In this document: in pieces, positions 20,225-34,757 of the stretch | Layout: each line of letters starts with the position of its first letter | Numbering within the stretch: the stretch's first letter is position 1 | Notes under the pieces: model-generated | What the model was told of the DNA's origin: nothing | Seen by the model: only the letters and a program-made list of their open reading frames with translations | The model's database searches: none | Translations under genes and position numbers: made by a program | Source of the DNA: Siphonodentalium dalli | Taxonomy: Eukaryota; Mollusca; Scaphopoda; Gadilida; Siphonodentaliidae | Reading direction: 5' to 3' | Assembly (NCBI GenBank): GCA_032622095.1 | Contig: CP136069.1 | Location: 38,290,194-38,354,193, forward strand | Length of the DNA stretch: 64,000 bases

Positions 20225-20507
20225 GCTTAGACCTTTTACAATTTTTCATTGCTTGATGACAGTTGTTTTACAAACATTTATAATATTTATTTTATTTTTA
20301 CGTGAACCCACTGCAAATGTATTATGTCCCTTTAAAGAAGATCCGTATGATTTGACTCCATATCCTGAATGTGTGTCTGTTCGAGACAGTCCAATCGTAC
20401 ACCTCTCAGGACAGCCACACAGACGTACGAACAACACAGAGAGAGAATTCATATCGTTATTACATTCCCCAATCTGCCAGAAACTGAATTCACATCCACA
20501 TTTTTAA
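20211..20507 (+). CDS. Small ORF with signal-peptide-like N-terminus, altered C-terminus (U2)
   Basis: Same start and first ~65 codons as the U1 ORF. The 43-bp substituted block (20407-20449) replaces the tail and removes the stop, so the frame runs on to 98 codons and ends ...LNSHPHF. The altered tail is basic and polar (SGQPHRRTNNTEREF) and unlike the other copies, which argues against a conserved C-terminus. Confidence 0.2.
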   Translation: MSRLVLRPFTIFHCLMTVVLQTFIIFILFLREPTANVLCPFKEDPYDLTPYPECVSVRDSPIVHLSGQPHRRTNNTEREFISLLHSPICQKLNSHPHF

Positions 20508-20936
20508 AAGCCATCCTATACCGTGCGGTGTGACTAAACACCGCCCGGACCAGCCCGGACCAGCCCGGACCGCCCCTGTGGAGTATAGGGGTGATTTTAG
20601 TGGCAATATATGTGCAGGTGTGTCATGGAAACCCACACACGCACGGGCAGGGGTCGCGATCACACAGAAGTGTCGCTATAAACCCTCAGAATATGTTCGC
20701 CGCGAATGAAGCTAACAACCCGGACCGCCCCTGTTGCGTCTATGGGTGATTTTAATGTCCATATATGTGCGCGGGTGTCAATGAAACCCACATACGCACG
20801 GAGTGTGGTCACGGCCAAACAAAAGTGTCGATATTAACCCCTAAACTTGCCGTGTAGTGGCGTGCCTCTTTCTCATTGTGTGTTAATTGACATCGTGGAC
20901 ACCCTGGTGCACCGTTCTCCTATGGAATCCAGCGCC

Positions 20937-20940
20937 TTAA
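20937..20940. other. Empty TTAA insertion site (U2)
   Basis: Reads agcgccTTAAtttatt. The flanks match those of the U1 MITE exactly on both sides. This is the pre-insertion state, or a precise excision. Confidence 0.9.
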
Positions 20941-20955
20941 TTTATTAGCTTCCTG

Positions 20956-21441
20956 TACCATCCCTGGTCAAGTGGTCCATCTAATCTGCTATGATGCTGG
21001 TGTCCCTGCTGAATTGATATGATGCTGGTGTCCCTGCTGAATTGCTATGATGCTGGAAGGCAAACTGATGCCGTTACGACACAATACCGATATGTTTTCC
21101 AATGTTGTCATTTTCTCGTTGTTTGGCTAATTTGGGAAAAATCCGTGCCTGTATATGAAACAACAAGAGCATATGTATTCAATTCAATTCAATAATGATT
21201 GCGTTGGTGTTTGCAAAACGGCCTGAATAACCATCTTGATTATAGTCGAATTGCAACATATATATAAATATGTTTTTGAATGTGTTCAGATTATCCGAAT
21301 ACCGCGAAATTGAAAACTTAAGACAAAATGACGGTACTTTTTCTTAACAGCATCAGTTTTCTTTAACATGCATCACCATAGAAATTCAGCAGGAACCGCC
21401 CGCATCATAGCACATCAGCAGGACCTCATAACCAGGGTGTA
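20956..21441. mobile_element. Inverted-repeat element with internal minisatellite (U2)
   Basis: Counterpart of 3163-3700, shorter by one minisatellite copy and a few small deletions in the core. Confidence 0.65.
20990..21055 (+). repeat. 28-bp minisatellite, two copies plus a partial (U2)
   Basis: One copy fewer than U1. The same state is present at 38787-38852 (U3) and 56581-56646 (U4). Confidence 0.9.
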
Positions 21442-21811
21442 CAAACACCATCGTCATTTTCACTAGAATCTGTTTCCAGAGGTGATATTTCGTGGGAGAA
21501 CATGAATCAGTAATTTATTACGTGGGGGGGGGGGGGGGGCGGAGTTAAACTGCGATTACGCGGATTATAGGTCATTATTGGTTTTGAATTGCACGTGGTC
21601 GCCGGTACCAGGTTTAAGGGGAGACACACGATTTGCATAAATCCAGCAAAAATGGCAAGTGATTTTCAACAAAGAGTTTCTCTGGATTTATCTGGCAAAC
21701 AATCTCGAGTTTTTCATATCAGCATCTTCATTGTATATATAATCTGAGCAGTTATCAAGAGACAATAAAAACAACGGAATTTAATACATTTGAGGGGGGT
21801 GAAAATATTAT

Positions 21812-22078
21812 TTAATTTTGTTCTCCCTTTCGGTACCAAGAACTGCTAGAATAATTAATAATTTCACACAAAACTGCAATCACCAAATAGCTTATTGCCT
21901 TGGCTCCATGAAAGGAGGCTTCATATCTTTCATAAAGTTGAGTTAGAATTGTAATTGCATAATATAGCATCATACCCCCATATATTACAATGAAGAATAA
22001 AGCAGTCACAAATATTCCAGCCCAATAGAAAACAGATGTTGATATGCAGTGTGGTCCACTCAAGCAGAGAGTAATCAA
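21812..22078 (-). CDS. Open frame with two hydrophobic segments, unknown (U2)
   Basis: About 88 codons open on the minus strand. There is no ATG at the upstream end; the frame opens after a stop and its first start-like codon is TTG, so if real it would be an internal or 3' exon. Two membrane-helix-like stretches are visible (about residues 18-47, FYWAGIFVTALFFIVIYGGM onward, and about residues 61-76, AISYLVIAVLCEIINY), separated by a charged loop (LYERYEASFHGAK). It ends WYRKGEQN-stop. The layout is loosely like small multi-pass membrane proteins, but I cannot name a family. Confidence 0.25.
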   Translation of the reverse strand: MITLCLSGPHCISTSVFYWAGIFVTALFFIVIYGGMMLYYAITILTQLYERYEASFHGAKAISYLVIAVLCEIINYSSSSWYRKGEQN

Positions 22079-23266
22079 CTTGAATTAGGCCAGAGTTTTA
22101 AGAGAAATGGTGGTCAGCTTTAACTTGATTATGAAAACATGACCCATGCATAGGGGTGGCTTTCCGATAGTGTTTTGTTGTTTCATCAGGATACCAATCA
22201 TTTAATTGTACTACATGTAGATTGCATTCACCATATGCAGTGTCACATATTTATAAACACCCATTTATCCCGATACACATGAACAAATTATGCACAGGTG
22301 AAGTGAGAGGCGTGGATATATGTGGTCTGGTCTGTGCTGAGGTTGGTCTGTGCTGAGGTTATCCAAATAGGAAATCCAGCTGCACCCCATGTGAAGCAGA
22401 CCGAAATATCCTAGTCTTAAAATATCATTTGCGCCCCCCCCCCCGCTGCAATTGAAATTATCCAACTGATGGTCATTTTAGTCCAAACCCATTGACATAA
22501 AGTAGGAACATATTCAACTTTTCGTCGAAAAGCAAACCATTTCACACTAAATACTGGTTGGAGTAGCAACATATCAGATCAAATTTTAACCTAGTTTTGC
22601 TGTGAAATGTTGTGTCAGTTATGCCATTTCCAAAAGATCTTATTTGTTTAACTCTCGAATCCGGTTAAAATTGCTTCCGGAATTAGAATTAAAATTTGTC
22701 ACGTGGCAGTCACCTCACATATGGACAAATCTCACATTCGAACATTTCGTTCTGATTAATTATCTGTATTGGCCTCCAGAGCACAACAGTAACAACAAAT
22801 CGAATACAAGTGTTTCATTAATTTTGCCTCCATAATACAAATACTAATAATAGCTAATTATATTAGCACTCGCACCAATCGTACCAAACATCTATTATGT
22901 AGTGGCATTTCTTAAATACAAATTTTCCTCGACCAGTAGCCAACCTCGTTCTAGCCCGATAATCTCTGGAAGGCAATACATATTACGTACCTCAAAACTT
23001 ATCACCATGTAAATACGTTTGTATCGTCATCTTGATTTCATGTGTGTTGCTATATTGTATTGGGAGAGGTGCTTCATAAGTTGTAAGAAATTGCGCCCCA
23101 GTCCCTTTTGTATATTATGCAAATAAAATATGTTTCAAGTCAAGTCATGACATTTACAAATGTTAAACGATTTAGCCAAAACTCCATGTGTCACCATGTT
23201 TATTTTTGGAATAGAGAGTCAGTTGAATTTCGCGTGTCTTCGGTGTTCATTCGGCCAGACGAAACG

Positions 23267-23271
<5 letters not shown>

Positions 23272-23339
<68 letters not shown>
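23272..23339 (+). repeat. (TC)n microsatellite (U2)
   Basis: Same locus as U1, ending ctttctcgcacacac. Confidence 0.95.
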
Positions 23340-23341
<2 letters not shown>

Positions 23342-24589
23342 ACACACACTCCCCGCCTCTTGCTATCCCTAACACTATCTTCTCCCTGTTTCCATCCCTA
23401 ACTCAAACTTAGTTATATATCTCCATTTCTCCTAAAAACATTATACAATCATTTCCCGTTTGATCGATACCCCTCCCTCACTTATTGGGGAAGGGGCATG
23501 TCGCCAAAGAGGAGAATACTTCACATAAGCCCTCGGGCTTGTTGTCTGATCCCCATTTCCATACATTAACTCTTCTATTTTAGCATATTTGTATCATCTG
23601 TATATTATGTTATGTTGGATTTGAAAATAAAAATATGTTTACACCAAACATGGCATTCGTGGCACCAAAACCAGCGTGAAAACGTCTACATGCATCATCG
23701 AAAGTATCGCATTCTACAATACATATAAATATACAAGTAGGGATATTACATGATGTATTAGAGCAGGAGTGAACATTGAGTGTAATCATTTCAACACTAT
23801 GAAGTTTCCAATAATTAGCAATATCTCCAACTCAAATTGCAATTTCATGTTGATATTTTCACCGAGATGTAATTATAAGTAATAATCTCGGTTCCCTAGT
23901 ACAGTTACAGTCTAATGCCATCTTACCGATTAACAAACCCTTTATAAATTAGGGCCCTGTGAATCTGCACTTTTCCACAAATGCGAAATCCGATATTGAA
24001 TCAGGACTCGGGAGGCAGATGTCAATATGGAAAAGCATCTCGCTGGGGGATAACATCCTATAGTCGCAAGAAAATCGAGATCCATACAATTCTTCATGCG
24101 CGATATACTCCTCTGTTGTAGAACCGGGGAAAACGCAGTTGTACCAGCACCAGCAGCTCGTCGGAGGACATTACATCATCGACCACTAGCTCACTCGCTG
24201 ACTGCGGTGATGATTGATGGTGAGTATCTCCCGATAAACACACACTACCAAATTATACCAATCACTTCAAACCGGGTGGTTCGTGTTGCTACAGCTATAC
24301 AGGTGATGATGCAGATGGATCATAAAATTCCCTGACTGTTGGTTTTTACACAATTATAAAAGCTACGATTTCTTTATATGGTTAATATAATAGCTATTCG
24401 TTATTGTTACCAGTGGTAGTGTTCATTGTGCAAAAAGTCTCCATTGAACTAGTTATAAAACTCTAGGGCTCGTATTCACCAACTGAGTTTATGTACATGC
24501 ATATAGTCCAGGTAGTTTATACTAGGCGGGGCTCAATGCGGAGCTATATATATGATGGCTGTCGATCGGAGATATATAATTATATTGTA

Positions 24590-24750
24590 TCTCACGTGAC
24601 TTACCCGCCTTCTGATTGGCTGATAGCTGTACCCCTATTCCGTGTAGTGTTCGATCGTAAGATGGTCGACACTACACCCGGGCACTTCACACATGTAGTC
24701 CACTACACACATGCAGTCCCGGCCATATTACGTTTGTGACGTCACGGCTT
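24590..24750. promoter_or_regulatory. Promoter-like cluster (U2)
   Basis: Same motifs: cacgtg 24593-24598 and gtgacgtcac 24736-24745. One of the two direct repeats is cacacatgCagtcc here. Confidence 0.3.
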
Positions 24751-27226
24751 TGCGCTTGCAGTTGAACACTTGTGTTTCATGCTACGTACCCTATGTGGTA
24801 CAAATGTAGGGGACGAATTCCACCTAATATTGCAATGCCCGTGTTTAAAAGACCTGCGAGTCAAATACATAAACAAATACTATTATTGTAGACCAAACAC
24901 CATCAAATTAAGCGAACATTTTAATGTAAACGACGTAAAACCTTGAAAACCTTTCTGTATTCATTAGACGGGTCCTGATTTTATTCAAAAACTCCTGAGG
25001 CATACTATATACGCAATACATCAAAATCCGTCTTTTGTACAACCATGGGCTGTTCTCAATCAACTGTTTTATTAAAATATGTGTAATTTTCACCGCGCAC
25101 CACTTTTGTAATTTGCACAGAAATGATATGCACTGTTCAATTGTATACCACCACGCTCTATTGTGTCATATTTGACGATTTGAGTGAATAAATAATTGAA
25201 TTGAATTGCTAAATGATTGAACATTCGATATTGTTTGCGTTACACGGAGTTAGCTGAGTTCACCAAATTTCCAGAATTTTTGGTTTTGTTGTTCGTACTG
25301 TGAGCGGAATCTTTGCGGTCGTTTAATTATAAACGTTATACACAACAGCGCTTCCGTATTTTACTTTGTCTCAAAAAGTCGCTCGGCTACCGGATGCAAA
25401 TTTGACAAATTCGCGTCCTTATTTTCGTTTGTTTTTGTACATTTCTAAATGGTAAGATTTTCCTTCTTCGTTGTGGTCACTTCGTTGTGATATACCAGGT
25501 TGAAATATTTATAATGTGAGTGAACACAGTGAACTTGTCAATTTGATCTTGAACACGTTGCAAATCAACTTCGAATTGCGAGATTCGTAAATGTAACAGG
25601 CCTCCATATATAAGGCAATATGTCACCAGCTTTGTTGATAACACACGTTGTTCAATACAATATAATGAATAGAGCATGTCTTGTAGTTGACTACGCCAAC
25701 TTAGTGCCCGGTGGGAGTGATGTAGTTGCCCAAACTCCATGCAGGGTTTACCTCCCTTGACGACTCGGTAAGACCGCAGATACCGGCGAAATTTTACACA
25801 CAAAATGTGTGTAAATTTGGACCGTAAGTTTGAAATGTCCCACTAAAACCGAAGAACTATATTTCGAAACGGTGTGATTCGGTTCTCCGATTACGTTATC
25901 ATCACAAACGTCTAAACGCACGTGTACGACACTGTCACAACTCGCACGGCAAGTCAAACACAAGAGTTATAATTTGCTGCCATTTTGAATTGTAGCTTGC
26001 GAAAATCGTCAACAAAACTATCGCTCTGATTTTCCATTCTGTCATTATGTTCAGTGCGGGAATTGTTCTCAATGCACATAGAAAATTTGACTTGGGAGCG
26101 CTCGGGTTTCGCCATTTTTGCTGGAAAACCCCATGATAAATATAGAAACACAGACTAGTACACAGCCGGTGACAGAGTCAGAAATGAAATATGACTGGTG
26201 CGCTCTAGTAGAGGTTGGTAGTTGCCAACGCGAAGCGGAGGTTACTACAACACTCCCAAGCGGCACTAAATTATCAACTCCAAACCATGCTCAATTCATT
26301 AAATTGTTTATTGGATAATATAGTACATTTATATCGGTGGAAAAATACATGCATATCTGTATAATAAATTTATATTATCCGGGCGAAGCCATGGTCATGT
26401 TGGTCCTCTTCTTGGCAACGCCCAGGTATATTAGAACCACTGCACTCCTATACTCCCCAAAGACATTTACTGTATCTCAAGTTTTGCTAGAGTTCCTAGA
26501 TCAGGATGCAAACTATGAATTATGTGAATTGGTTAGAATTTCATGTTATTGTATCATGAATTGTGGTGGAAGGGTTAAGAATTATTTTTCTTAACTTATT
26601 TACCAACATTATGTTGAATTATTTCTTTATGGATTCAATTATCCAGAAATTATGACCTTCACGTATATTGAACACTTGTCTTTTTCAGAGGAAATGTGGT
26701 CTGGAGATTTGGAAGTTACTTGGTGACCGGTAGCTGCATCATGTGCTTATCAACCAAGACTCATATTTGCCATCGATGTATTGAACTAACTACCTCACAT
26801 GATGAAGACCCAACACTACCATCAATGTATTAGACTAACTACATCACCATTAGAATGAAATAAATTCATCATCTCAAATATTGTTATTTTCTTCTGCTGT
26901 ATGCTTCTACAGCGAATCGCAAACTTCATGCCTCAAATTAAACACCGTGGCTGGATTCTTCATGTACGGTTTAACGACGGGAGTTGCGCTGGTGCAGCAT
27001 TCTAGATAATGTGCCAGTGCAGTCCCTTATACATACGAGCTAGTCTCCCATAGTATTAACTAAATATTGACAATTGCCACAGCTTATTCGCAGAAAACAC
27101 CATTATCTATTGGGGTGGGGTGGGGTGTACAATGACTCAATGCCTTCGAAGTGGGTTCATGCGAAATAACAAGAAAGCCTGTATAACAGCACCCATCTTA
27201 TGAGATTTTGCATGTCAAAACCATTG

Positions 27227-27392
27227 ATATAAGGATTAACTGTCATGTGGACTGTTTTTTATGGAGATGTAACCGTGAGGTAAGTGGTCATAACTTGTGT
27301 AAAACCAGAAGGGTTTTACATACAAGTTATGAACACTTACCTCACGGTTACATCTCCATAAAAACAGTCCACATGACAGTTAATCCTTATAT
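27227..27392. repeat. 166-bp hairpin (U2)
   Basis: Identical to the U1 copy. Confidence 0.85.
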
Positions 27393-29056
27393 TTATATAC
27401 ATTTAGCGAAAAAGCCACTTTTGTAAAAAAAAAAGTGTATCGTGACAAAACCAGCCCAAAATATCCCATAGCACCCTTGGCAAAAGTTAACAGGAAAAAA
27501 AAATTCTTTATATTGAAACCTGATGATTTAATTTAAGTCAATCCTGCGCGAGTCCAAATGCGCCCAAAACATTACGCGTTTTTCTTTCCGGTATCAATGA
27601 CTTATCGATGTAATTATGGGCTTGCAGTTATGAGCTGTTGCGCGTTCACCGAGAAATAACTGCAACTAGTCACGTGGGCGCCGACCAATCGAAATGCTGG
27701 ATTTAGTGATAATCACACTTAGTATGTAAATATATATAAATATTACTGTTACAGTGGAATTGTCGATAAAAGTCCAATTAGTCAAATAAGATACCAAAGT
27801 GTAAACTAGACGGTAACATTGGAATAGTTCAAAGCAATGGAAACATATCCTCAGTGAAAATCATATCTGGACTAAAACATTCAAACTTACTGTTCGATTA
27901 TCGATGTCTTTTGACAGATCACTGTCACAGTTTTGTTTACATAACACTAGTTTCAACACGCAAAAGTGTGTTATTGGAGAACTATCCATAATGAAAATGA
28001 GAACAAAGTATAGATATTTCTCCATGCTCCAAGTCAATTGTTATAGGTTAAAATAAGTTTTGTTCCCAGGGGAATAGATGGTCTATCTCTTTGTAAACAT
28101 GTATTATATAGTTACCGGGGTATAAAATATTAGATCTGAATCGAAGACTCCTGTCCGAAAATGCTTCTATCGATTAATATTAATTTTATTTCGAATATTT
28201 TCTGGTCTAAAAAGGTGTGGTTGTTTAGCTAACGACCAATAGTGGTTACTGTTAACAGAGACCAGCAATTTTATTGTGTAGTTTTGTCACAAATAAACAT
28301 TAATTATATAATCAGCAACAATCCGATCTCAGTCCCCGTATAGATTTCCATATTCAATGAGGTATCGGTATCGTAGCCGTTATCAACAAATAAATTCGTC
28401 CACGTATATAATACTCCAGAATCATAAAGTTTACATCCGCGGTTTCTGCCACATTATCATTGTCAAAATTGTCAAAATTCCTCCCTTCACCATTTACTAA
28501 TAACAATACGTATATCTCGGCACAAAGTACAATATTCTTCCTTAATATACTCTTTTTTCAACCTCGATGTCACCAAAATTTCAAATGCACACACACTTTC
28601 TAGATGCACGAACTAAAACACCGCACTTCGTGTCGCCTCTCGTCATATGTATACGTAATCCAATACGCATAAAGAGCGCTCGTTCAACGATAATTCTCTC
28701 GCACCTTCGCGTAGTATATGTGTTACCTTTGCTGATGCAATGAAAGGACGTTCAATGTATATTATATTGCGTGAAAAATATATTGACTATCACATTGATT
28801 ATTAACTATATTATGAACATCGCTCTTTTACGATTCCCATGTATTTGAGGGCGGCGACCTGTGATATTATATAGTTCGTATGTGACTGTTTCTGTTTGAA
28901 AATATCTTTCGGACAGGCATGTACGATATTTCGTCATTGCTGTGTGTGTTCGGGAGGGTTTATGTGGACACGCATGCCCATGTTCAGATCACATATATGC
29001 ATGGCCGTCATACTAGCGTCTGATAAGTCTTGAACCAGCCAGACGATACAATATAT

Positions 29057-29214
29057 ACACAGAACGACACGATGTGTAAATGGGTTTGTCGATACGGCAC
29101 GAGTGCTGTCGCGGAAGGATAGAACGAGAGGCGCTTGCGCCTCGAGTTTTATCCTTTCGCAACAGCACGAGTGCCGTGTCGACAAACCCATTTACACAAC
29201 GTGTAGTTCTGTGT
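29057..29214. repeat. 158-bp hairpin (U2)
   Basis: Same as the U1 copy. Confidence 0.85.
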
Positions 29215-29524
29215 TTATTACACGCTTCGAGTCCTAGAATCCGTGCATTAAAAATACAAGATTAGAAGGTTTATTTAGGCTCATACAGGGCGTGTTTGTC
29301 ATGTGTGATGATTCTTTTATTTAAATAGTTCCAGTTTCATGGTTGAGTCGAACGTCATTTTACGTCAACGAGATGGGTATGGAACGTACGTTCCATACGG
29401 ATTTGTAAATATGGAACAGCAATAACACTGTACTTCTAGGAACAAGCGTGAAATAAATGTGTATCCGATCATATGAATAGGTTTCATTGCCGCGTTAATG
29501 TCTACTCGAGTGGAATTATATAAC

Positions 29525-32500
29525 ACTAGCAGGTTAGCCCGCCACTGGCGGCAATCGTCAGAAACATGACAATTTTTAATATTTTTAATTAATGTTTTTA
29601 ATTAATTTTTTTTAATTAATTATTTAATTGAATTTTTTGTTTTTCAATGAGTTAATTGTGCCTTTTTAATTTTTTAATTGAATTTTATTTTTTAATTTTA
29701 CCCGATTTTTTTTTTCAATGAGTTAATTGTGCCTTTGAATTTACTAGCTTTAAAAAAAAAAAATTTATACATTTTTTAATTTAATTTTATGTTTTTCAAT
29801 GAGTTAATGGTGCCTTTTTAATTTTGTAATTATTTTTTTTTTCAATTTGACCCGATTTGACCTTGAATTGATCTTTTTCAAGGTCAAGGTCAGGTCGGGG
29901 TCACAATTTAACCCGCCCATGACACTTTCCGTAGGTAGCAAGTTTGAGCTCAATCGGTTCGAGTCTATAAAGGACACACACATATATATCATTTGTAGGT
30001 ACCCGTTTCAAGGTGAAGATCACCTTGGGCGGAAAAACTGACCCGATCCCCGTTCCTATGAAGCCCTGAGTACGTAGGAATCACACAACACGCTCATGTC
30101 TGGATACCGACGCTGACGCCCGTATACAGACGTAATAATCACATTACCACACGGCACAATCGTTTCGACGAGTCTACGACCAATTCCACGATTCTGCGAC
30201 TTGACAATCACGGTGCTACGGCAGTTTAACGATTCTGCGACCAGTCTAATGCGATAAACACGAAAACAACATTGAGAAATGAATAATTCCAGAAATATGG
30301 ACAGGAATGTACCATATATTATATTTCTATTAGGTACGGCGATCTTCGATTCGATAATCTGTAAAGAGTTCATCACTAGATGGTTAGCACAACAATACAT
30401 ACTCTTTGACATAAATAGACCGGTTGTTTTGGTTTTACTGTGTAAAATTCGTCTTGAGAGTTGAGAAAATATATATAACGTCCTATAAAATTGAGTGGAA
30501 ACCAAATAATATGATCGTACGTGACACGTAACGGGGCAACCTCACGCGGTGCTTCGTCGGATCTAGTTATGCGAAATTTGACCAGATTTGACCTTGAATT
30601 TACCGTTTTGAATGTCAATGTCAGGTCGGGGTTACGAGTTAAGCCGTCCAAAACACTGCCCGGACAAAAGTATCCCTAGCTATCGAATATCGTCGAAATC
30701 CGCCACTATTACCCGATTTGATCTTGAATCGACCATTTTGAAGATCAAGCATCACACTTTGACCCGTCCAAAACACTTCCCGGACAAACGTACACTTAGG
30801 TATCAAGTTTCGTCGAAATCCGTCCGGAAGTTTTCCCGGCCATCATAGCTAACAGACAAAAGTCACGAACTATACATTAGGTTTTAGCCGGGTACCTGTC
30901 TGACGGGCATGTGGGTGAGACGAAATTTGTTGGCATCCCCATCTACACCAACACCCCCAAAAAATGGTGGAAATCGGCCCAGTGGATACCCAGATACAGT
31001 TCAATGTCATTTAAAATCTCAAGTTCACGCCGCACGGGCATCCGGGTGTGACGAAATTGCTCAGCGCCTGAAACTACCACCACATACCAAATTTGGTGAA
31101 AATCGGCTCAGCGGAGAACTTGAGTTCAAGGTCATTTGAAGGTCAAGGTCAAGATATACCCATGTTAGTCCTCAGGTCAAACTACATACCCGTACCAAGT
31201 TTCGTCAAAATCGGTTAGCCGTTTCCGATTCCATCGCGGAAACACACACACATACATACATACACACACGCACAGACCACAAACTTTCCTCAAATATATA
31301 ATAGATTCTTTATGGAGGTCAAGTTTAAATTGATATCGTACTCCCATGTTTCTGTTCGTCAGATACAGACTCGAGTATGTAGGAGCCTCGATACCGGTAT
31401 ATTTCTAAAGGATAGCTATAAAAGGCCTCTGAATATTGACATGAGCGCGTACATCGCAACACATATCTAGCAAAATGGCCCTTTAAGTGAGATGTCTTTC
31501 AACAGAGGTCAAGGTCGTTTTATGGTCAAGGTCAAGGTCATATAAGCCCCCCACATCAACTTGACAACAAATTTGGTTGAGGCTTAATTCCAATTTGCCC
31601 AACGAAGGCGACCCATGTTATGATGGACATATAATTTGACTTCCTCGCTGCCACCACTGCTCACAAATGATTTCAAATAATAAGCCGCGTTCCGATGTTG
31701 AGTGTGAATACCTGGCAGCCAGCCAATACTATTCGCGCGACATACAACCGTGAAAAAATCCCCCTTGTTAGGGTAGATTGGTTCAATCATTTATCTCGAA
31801 GGAATTGATAAGCCGCTGATATGTCTGTGAGGCCAAATCGTTGCGAGACGGGAACTTATTGAATATGTTGTCCGCCTATTAGGGGGATTTTTCGCTAAGC
31901 AATTTGTCCGGAGGAAAATTACACGCAGCTAAGGCGGGATCGTTATTACAAAACACCATAAGTAAACATCGGCGCAACACACGATGTCGTGCTATACATT
32001 GTTGGAAAGGGTACATCCTTGGCTATTCAACTGTGGTAATTTGATTCTGAAGCAGGCACGTTTGCTTGTGCTATTTTCGCATATATCTTTTGCGAAAACG
32101 GTTATAAATGCAACCAAGTCTAGTATACTGATGTGAAATCAGTGTTTCCTGCGGAGACCAATTTTTTTCTGGATTCTAGCCCACAACACCAAATGACGCA
32201 AATGACGTCATGGACCATGTCATGACGTCTTCGCTGATTTTATTCAGCTAACCAACGAAATTGGTCAAACGAAACTAATCTATAGGCCAAAATCATATAG
32301 GAATTGTTCAGAAAAACTAAAGTTGTTAATTTTATAACCATCCCGTTGGTCCACTTCCGATTCTGTGTCACCGTTTCTTTTTGGGATATTATTGTTCCCA
32401 TGATTCTATGCGAAAGCGAAGCGGAAGTCACGTGATTTTTAACCCATTTTTCTTGTCCGGATTTTCATCGCGTCGAAATGCTGTTTCATGGTATTGTAAA

Positions 32501-33094
32501 AATTAATGACGTCATTCACGCCTAAACTTGAAAAGCAACAACTAGTCAGGAGGCTGGTCAGAGAAAATGTTGCCAGAACAATTTTTGCTAAACATTTTTA
32601 GTACCATATGCCAACAATGTTAATAATGTGCTATGGGATACCCCGATAATTAAAATCATTGTTGGCAATTTTCTAGTTACCTCTGTCAAGGTCAAAGGTC
32701 AAGGTCAAATTAGATATGCCAAATTTGCATAAATTGGACTATGCGGCGCGTTGTGGTTGCTAATAACATAGCCATACGTCTTTGGGTGATTTTTCACAAC
32801 AAATGTTCACCTCAGTTCTGTGATTGATGTCCATATTTGCGGGGGTATTTTCGCACTCAATTGACAACGGTCTTTAACTATCAAAGCGATTAACCCCGCA
32901 GTGCCGATGGCGGTGATTTTGGTGATTGGGAGTGGAGAATGAGTGCTCAGAGCTCGTCCAAAACGCGACAACGACGCGTCCCGTGGTTTTTTACCCTTAG
33001 ATGGGAAGTTTGGTCTCGATCGGTGCAGCCGTTTTCGATTCTATAAAGGATATACACACATATATATATACGTAGTTCTCAAATTATATAGGAG
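29525..33094 (+). mobile_element. Composite modular repeat A (U2)
   Basis: Same content as 11725-15294, apparently without indels apart from the A/T run near 29761. Confidence 0.5.
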
Positions 33095-33265
33095 ACTAGC
33101 AGGTTAGCCCGCCACTGGCGGCATTCGTCCCATGGCTTTGTTCGAAAAAGCAATTGGAACAGGTTCCGATACACTTGTGCTGCATTTGCAGCCGACATTG
33201 CCGTGGGGATGCCCGTTCCTACACGCGTTTTCGATTCTATGAAGTACCCACATATATACACACAT

Positions 33266-33352
<87 letters not shown>

Positions 33353-34294
33353 CGGAAGTCTCAAATTATATAGTAGACTAGCCGATGAGCCCGACGTTGT
33401 CCGGGCTATTCAAAAACCAAATTTCAAGTCGATAGCTCTACCCGTTTCCGAGATCTGGTCTGCGCATGCGCGAAGCTGGCGTCGCACGGGCTCGGCGACC
33501 CGATATAATTCGTATCCGGGGCAAGATACATTCAAATACCAAATTTCAAGTCGACAGCTCCATCCGTTTCCGAGATCTGGTCTGCGCATGCGCTAAGCTG
33601 GCGTCGCACGGGCTCGGCGACCCGATCAAATTCGTATCCGGGGCAAGATACATTCACATAGCAAATTTCAAGTCGATAGCTCCATCCGTTTCCGAGATCT
33701 CGTCTGCGCATGCGTGAAGCGGGCGCCGCACGGGCTCGACAATACGACAACGTCCACCGCCTGGTCAAACTACACACACGTACCAAGTTTCGTCCCGATC
33801 GGTCGAGAATCGTAGATTTGTATTAATGACATACATACAGACAGACAGACATACAGACAGACAGAGGTCTTCAACATATATATCAGATATATACGTAGTT
33901 CTCAAAATATATAGTAGTTTGGAATTATAATTCCAAGAATAAATTTGCAGAACGAGCTATCACGATTCAAACTTTACTTTTTGGAGATCCAAGCTTATCA
34001 AATTCCAATAATGAAGAAATTTATTTTCAAGCCTGTCCAAAACTTTATACAAGAGACACATCCCAGGATAAGAGCATACGGATTTTAATAGCAGATGACT
34101 ATTGGGGGGGGGGGGTATACAATAGCAATAATAATTCTGAGTATACATGTACAGGTGACAACTGCAGTCGAAAACACCTCATGAACTTAGCCACTGCATT
34201 TTTACCTTGAAGATGAACAGTATATTTCATCACAACCAGATAGATACTGTCGATTCGTATAATTTTGAACAAGTTGGAAGAGACCAGCAGCAGC

Positions 34295-34340
<46 letters not shown>

Positions 34341-34757
34341 TATACCATTCATACACGTATAAATACCATATATAATTGTTTAATGCCATGTCCATTTTTT
34401 TTCACTTGACTGTTTGGTGAACGGGAGAGAAGTCAAACTGTCTAGTTTGGCATACTAAACACCACGGCTGGAACGCCGCATAAATATCGCTATCAGTTAA
34501 CCCTGTTTTTATCCTGAATTATTGTTCGTCTTGGCATGTTTGTTTAAACAAGATTTCTCTCACGACTCAAGCGCCGTAACTCTATCTCTAATTGGTTCGC
34601 GCGAGATATTGGTCAGAAATTTTAATACGAAAGGGAATGGTTTGTCTGTGTCAAGCAAGCATAATGACCATAGTTGTACGGGTCCGGTGGTGGTGGAGGG
34701 GTGGGCGGTGGTGGGCTCGTTCGGTTCTGAGTTTGTTGCTGCCTGATTTTGAACAGT

